This document shows, one piece after another, positions 22,413 through 24,247 of a stretch of DNA of 24,247 bases. The first letter of the stretch is position 1. Each line of letters opens with the position of its first letter. The notes beneath the pieces were generated by a model, which did not search any database, was not told the origin of the DNA, and saw only the letters and a list, made by a program, of their open reading frames with translations. The stretch is from Immundisolibacteraceae bacterium (lineage in GTDB: Bacteria > Pseudomonadota > Gammaproteobacteria > Immundisolibacterales > Immundisolibacteraceae), in contig JAESTY010000130.1 of assembly GCA_016763355.1 (NCBI GenBank), forward strand, positions 1-24,247, given 5' to 3'. Made by a program: the position numbers and the translations under genes.

Positions 22413-24247
22413 TTAGTTATTCTCAGACGCGCTGATGCAGGAATTCACAGCGGCGACAATCGCCGAACTGGTAATTCCAAACTGTTCAAACAGCTCGCCA
22501 GCCGGAGCTGATTCACCGAACCGATCAAGGCCAATCACAGCCCCCTGGTCGCCCACAAACCGATACCAGAGGTCGGTCGTACCAGCCTCAATAGCTACTC
22601 GCGGTATACCAGACAACAATACCTGCTGGCGATATTCGGCTGATTGAGTGAGAAACCGTTTCGGATTAGGCATAGAAACCACGCGCACGGCTACTCCAGC
22701 AGCAGATAGCTGTTGTTGGGCTTCTACCGCCAACTGCAATTCAGAGCCAGTGGCAATGATCACTGCCTGCGCGGGGGTAGCACTATCAACCAAACAATAA
22801 CCACCATGCTTAATCTGCTCAAGCGCCGCATCGCTGCGAGGTTGATGAGGCAATCCCTGCCGCGACAAAATTAATGCGGTAGGCCCCTGCTGGTATTCCA
22901 CGGCTTGCTGCCAGGCTACCATGGTTTCTACCGCATCCGCTGGACGCCACACTTCAACGCCAGGAATCAATCTCAGCGAGCTGACATGCTCTACCGGCTG
23001 ATGGGTTGGGCCATCTTCTCCCAATCCGATCGAGTCGTGGGTAAACACATGAATGACACGACGGTTAACCAACGCAGCCATCCGAATAGCGTTGCGAGAA
23101 TAGTCAGAAAACGTCAGAAAAGTTCCACCAAATGGCAGTAAGCCACCATAGAGCGCCATGCCATTCATGATCGCGGCCATACCAAATTCACGAACCCCGT
23201 AGCTGAGGTAGTTTCCTGCTCGGTTGTCGGCCGAAAAGACGTGACAATCAGACCAGTTAGTCAAATTCGAACCGGTCAAATCAGCAGAACCGCCGAAAAA
23301 CTCAGGTAGTGCAGGTGCCAACTTTTCAATAGCTTGTTGTGATGATTTCCGCGTTGCTAATTTAGCTTCCGCTTCAACAGTTTCCGCAATAGCTTCTACA
23401 CATAATTGAGACCAATTAGCAGGCAATTCACCGGCAACACGGCGTTTTAGTTCAGCACTGAGTTGAGGAAATGCTTGCGCATACTCATCAGCCCCAAGTT
23501 GCCAGGTCGACTGTGCGTTAGCACCACTATCTCGGCAATCCCACTGCGCATAGATATCATCCGGAATCTGGAAAGATCCTCCACTCCAGCCCAGCGACTT
23601 GCGAGTTGCTGCAATTTCTTCCTCGCCCAACGGCGCACCGTGTACCCCATGAGTACCCTGCTTGTTAGGTGAACCCTTGCCAATCACAGTCTTGCAAATC
23701 AACAAACTGGGTTTATCTTGCTCAGCAATAGCCAGATCAACTGCCGCTGCAATAGCCGTCTGGTCATGGCCATCAATACCCTCAACCACATGCCAACCGT
23801 AGCTACGAAAACGAGCGGCGCTGTCATCCGTAAACCAGCCCGCGACTTCGCCGTCGATAGAAATCCCATTATCGTCGTAAAACACGGTCAACTTGCCCAG
23901 GCCCAAAGTACCAGCCAATGAACAAACCTCATGAGAGATACCTTCCATCAAACAACCATCACCCACGAAGGACCAGGTCCGGTGATCGATTATTTGATGG
24001 CCAGGCCGATTAAATTCAGCCGCTAATCTCTGCTCTGCAATGGCCATACCGACCGCATTGGCTAGCCCCTGACCAAGAGGTCCAGTGGTGGTCTCTACAC
24101 CGGGGGTTAAATCAACCTCTGGGTGTCCGGGCGTTTTCGAATGTAACTGCCTGAAATTCCGTAGCTGTTCCATTGGCAAGTCATAACCGGTGAGATGCAA
24201 CAATGCATAAATCAACATCGAGCCATGGCCATTGGAGAGCACGAACC
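22413..24247 (-). CDS. tkt: Transketolase, lacking its N-terminus at the window edge
   Basis: TPP-dependent enzyme of the pentose phosphate pathway, moving two-carbon units between sugar phosphates. The frame is open to the last base; about 611 residues are present and about 50 N-terminal residues lie outside. It is closely colinear with E. coli TktA: FVLSNGHGSMLIYALLHLTG, LHSKTPGHPE, ETTTGPLGQG, the TPP motif GDGCLMEGISHE...YDDNGISIDG, SADLTGSNLT, HDSIGLGEDGPTHQPVE and a C-terminal domain ending near FGESAPAGELFEQFG. It is the first gene of the tkt-gap-pgk operon, 88 bases ahead of gap, linking the pentose phosphate and lower glycolytic pathways. Confidence 0.97.
   Translation of the reverse strand, partial: FVLSNGHGSMLIYALLHLTGYDLPMEQLRNFRQLHSKTPGHPEVDLTPGVETTTGPLGQGLANAVGMAIAEQRLAAEFNRPGHQIIDHRTWSFVGDGCLMEGISHEVCSLAGTLGLGKLTVFYDDNGISIDGEVAGWFTDDSAARFRSYGWHVVEGIDGHDQTAIAAAVDLAIAEQDKPSLLICKTVIGKGSPNKQGTHGVHGAPLGEEEIAATRKSLGWSGGSFQIPDDIYAQWDCRDSGANAQSTWQLGADEYAQAFPQLSAELKRRVAGELPANWSQLCVEAIAETVEAEAKLATRKSSQQAIEKLAPALPEFFGGSADLTGSNLTNWSDCHVFSADNRAGNYLSYGVREFGMAAIMNGMALYGGLLPFGGTFLTFSDYSRNAIRMAALVNRRVIHVFTHDSIGLGEDGPTHQPVEHVSSLRLIPGVEVWRPADAVETMVAWQQAVEYQQGPTALILSRQGLPHQPRSDAALEQIKHGGYCLVDSATPAQAVIIATGSELQLAVEAQQQLSAAGVAVRVVSMPNPKRFLTQSAEYRQQVLLSGIPRVAIEAGTTDLWYRFVGDQGAVIGLDRFGESAPAGELFEQFGITSSAIVAAVNSCISASENN

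Overview
This window looks like a chromosomal segment of a marine-type gammaproteobacterium, roughly half G+C. The central-metabolism proteins (transketolase, GAPDH, phosphoglycerate kinase, pyruvate kinase, TmcA) closely resemble gammaproteobacterial versions. The catabolic cargo (Rieske dioxygenases, DUF1329 proteins, amidohydrolases, SDRs) is typical of oligotrophic marine lineages such as the Cellvibrionales/OMG group. That placement is an inference; no rRNA or tRNA gene is present to confirm it.

Left part (1-7530): purine salvage comes first, with a 5' fragment of an S-methyl-5'-thioinosine phosphorylase-like gene joined by an ATGA overlap to hpt. It is followed by a MarC-family membrane protein and an Amidohydro_2 enzyme, all on the minus strand. 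Divergent from these is tmcA (tRNA-Met wobble cytidine acetylation), convergent with a CPBP/CAAX-type membrane protease, and then pyk on the plus strand.

Middle part (7631-19923): this is an accessory, probably catabolic block. A plus-strand SDR ends on the same TTAA as a convergent orphan response regulator (receiver plus RsbW-like ATPase). Then, all on the minus strand, come an N-acyl-D-amino-acid deacylase-like amidohydrolase, two separate Rieske ring-hydroxylating dioxygenase alpha/beta pairs, two tandem paralogous exported DUF1329 proteins and a second SDR. No ferredoxin, reductase, substrate-specific transcription factor or DUF1302 partner is visible. The oxygenases must therefore borrow electron-transfer partners and regulators from elsewhere. 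The likely theme is uptake and oxidation of a hydrophobic ring compound, but the substrate cannot be read from the sequence.

Right part (20096-24247): a tkt-gap-pgk operon on the minus strand, with tkt cut by the window edge. Related bacteria often keep pyk directly after pgk. Here pyk is inverted and about 12.6 kb away, with the catabolic block in between, so the block looks like an insertion or rearrangement in a glycolysis/pentose-phosphate locus.

The non-coding DNA is unusually structured around the DUF1329 genes: intrinsic terminators behind both, a good sigma70-type promoter with a two-hairpin 5' leader before the second, an attenuator-like hairpin in front of the first, and 29-bp dyads before the first DUF1329 gene and before the first dioxygenase pair. 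No CRISPR array, insertion sequence, tRNA or rRNA was found.
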